From positions 1-5,836 of the forward strand of contig PLYB01000207.1 in assembly GCA_003151655.1 (NCBI GenBank): DNA of 5,836 nt, in the 5' to 3' direction. Below are positions 5,559 through 5,836 of the stretch, in pieces. Both the position numbers and the translations under genes were made by a program. How positions within the stretch are numbered: position 1 is the stretch's first letter; each line of letters begins with the position of its first letter. The notes below the pieces were generated by a model. The model was not told the DNA's origin. It did no database searches and saw only the letters and a list, made by a program, of their open reading frames with translations. This stretch comes from Gallionellaceae bacterium. GTDB taxonomy: Bacteria > Pseudomonadota > Gammaproteobacteria > Burkholderiales > Gallionellaceae.

Positions 5559-5564
5559 TTTATA
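5559..5564 (-). promoter_or_regulatory. candidate -10 element of the pilin-like gene
   Basis: TATAAA on the minus strand matches five of six positions of the -10 consensus and would give a leader of about 30 bases. The best -35, TTTAGC at a 16-base spacing, is poor, so the call is tentative. Confidence 0.3.
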
Positions 5565-5788
5565 AAGAATTGGCTTGGCGGCTAAATACTAAATTCGTCC
5601 GAGTTAAGCCAAAATCCAATCGCATGTGTTTAAGTTGCAGGTATGGTTACATATCAATTCATATGACAATAGGAACTAAGTCACATTCTGGTAATGAATT
5701 TACGGTAGAAATAGAGATGCCGCCTATTCTGTAGATACTAGGGCTATGGCGGACATGCCGAGTTAGAATGGCGAACGATAATATTCTC

Positions 5789-5795
5789 AGGGGGG
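5789..5795 (+). promoter_or_regulatory. G-rich ribosome binding site of the right-edge gene
   Basis: AGGGGGG ends seven bases before the ATG at 5803. A GTG at 5797 is in frame but too close to it. Confidence 0.55.
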
Positions 5796-5802
5796 CGTGA
5801 AG

Positions 5803-5836
5803 ATGAGCAACGAGACAGTAATCGGTGCGGTAGATG
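5803..5836 (+). CDS. start of an unidentified gene, truncated by the window edge
   Basis: Eleven codons are visible, beginning MSNETVIGAVD. The case for a real gene is the well-placed G-rich ribosome binding site, the ATG and the coding-like composition after an AT-rich gap. Too little is present to name a family. It is divergent from the pilin-like membrane protein gene. Confidence 0.5.
   Translation, partial: MSNETVIGAVD

Larger units (their letters stand above)
5522..5802. other. intergenic region between divergent genes
   Basis: A 281-base AT-rich gap that must carry control signals for the minus-strand membrane protein and the plus-strand gene at 5803. Apart from the two ribosome binding sites and the TATAAA noted above, only a 7-base inverted pair TTGGCTT (5570-5576) / AAGCCAA (5606-5612) was seen. 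No plus-strand promoter, sigma-54 or sigma-28 site could be supported. Confidence 0.5.

Noticed and set aside
5570..5612. TTGGCTT/AAGCCAA inverted pair as an operator or element end
   Set aside because: Seven bases with a 29-base gap is within chance for this length, and no target duplication or transposase is present.

Overview
The window looks like ordinary chromosomal DNA of a Gram-negative proteobacterium, most likely a betaproteobacterium. The grounds are an RlmM-type 23S rRNA methyltransferase, a YebC paralogue beginning MGAQWK, a 91-residue HU protein, a PilZ protein and an inner-membrane protein with a type IV pilin-like helix. The betaproteobacterial placement rests on remembered similarity of these proteins, not on a search. 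No rRNA, tRNA, CRISPR array, transposase, integrase or phage gene is visible.

Left part (1-2069, minus strand): a membrane-anchored ferredoxin/flavin oxidoreductase (2069-774) is followed 52 bases later by rlmM (start 721 or 712), which runs off the left edge. The two are probably co-transcribed. The flavoenzyme is the most unusual protein here. Its thioredoxin-reductase-like fold appears circularly permuted, and both of its iron-sulfur motifs lack the usual second cysteine.

Middle (2070-3760): a 280-base intergenic region separates the flavoenzyme from a divergent plus-strand yebC-family gene (2350-3054). A hairpin at 3073-3093 ends that gene and can also serve the convergent small winged-helix gene (3403-3143, minus). 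Upstream of the latter lies an HU gene (3760-3485, minus) with a strong intrinsic terminator at 3421-3450. That terminator falls only 17 bases before the winged-helix start and sets its N-terminus.

Right part (3761-5836): this stretch is more AT-rich. It holds a PilZ-like protein with a basic N-terminal extension (4611-3961, minus, GTG start under an inverted repeat that overlaps its ribosome binding site). Upstream of it is a single-pass membrane protein (5521-4748, minus) with a pilin-like helix but no prepilin cleavage site, a long cytoplasmic tail and a periplasmic domain with two cysteines. A plus-strand gene begins at 5803 and leaves the window after 11 codons.

The neighbours do not form one obvious pathway. 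The plausible units are flavoenzyme plus rlmM, HU with the small regulator behind its terminator, and perhaps the pilin-like protein with the PilZ protein. No complete new defence or mobile system is evident; the oddities are in protein architecture and translation-initiation signals.
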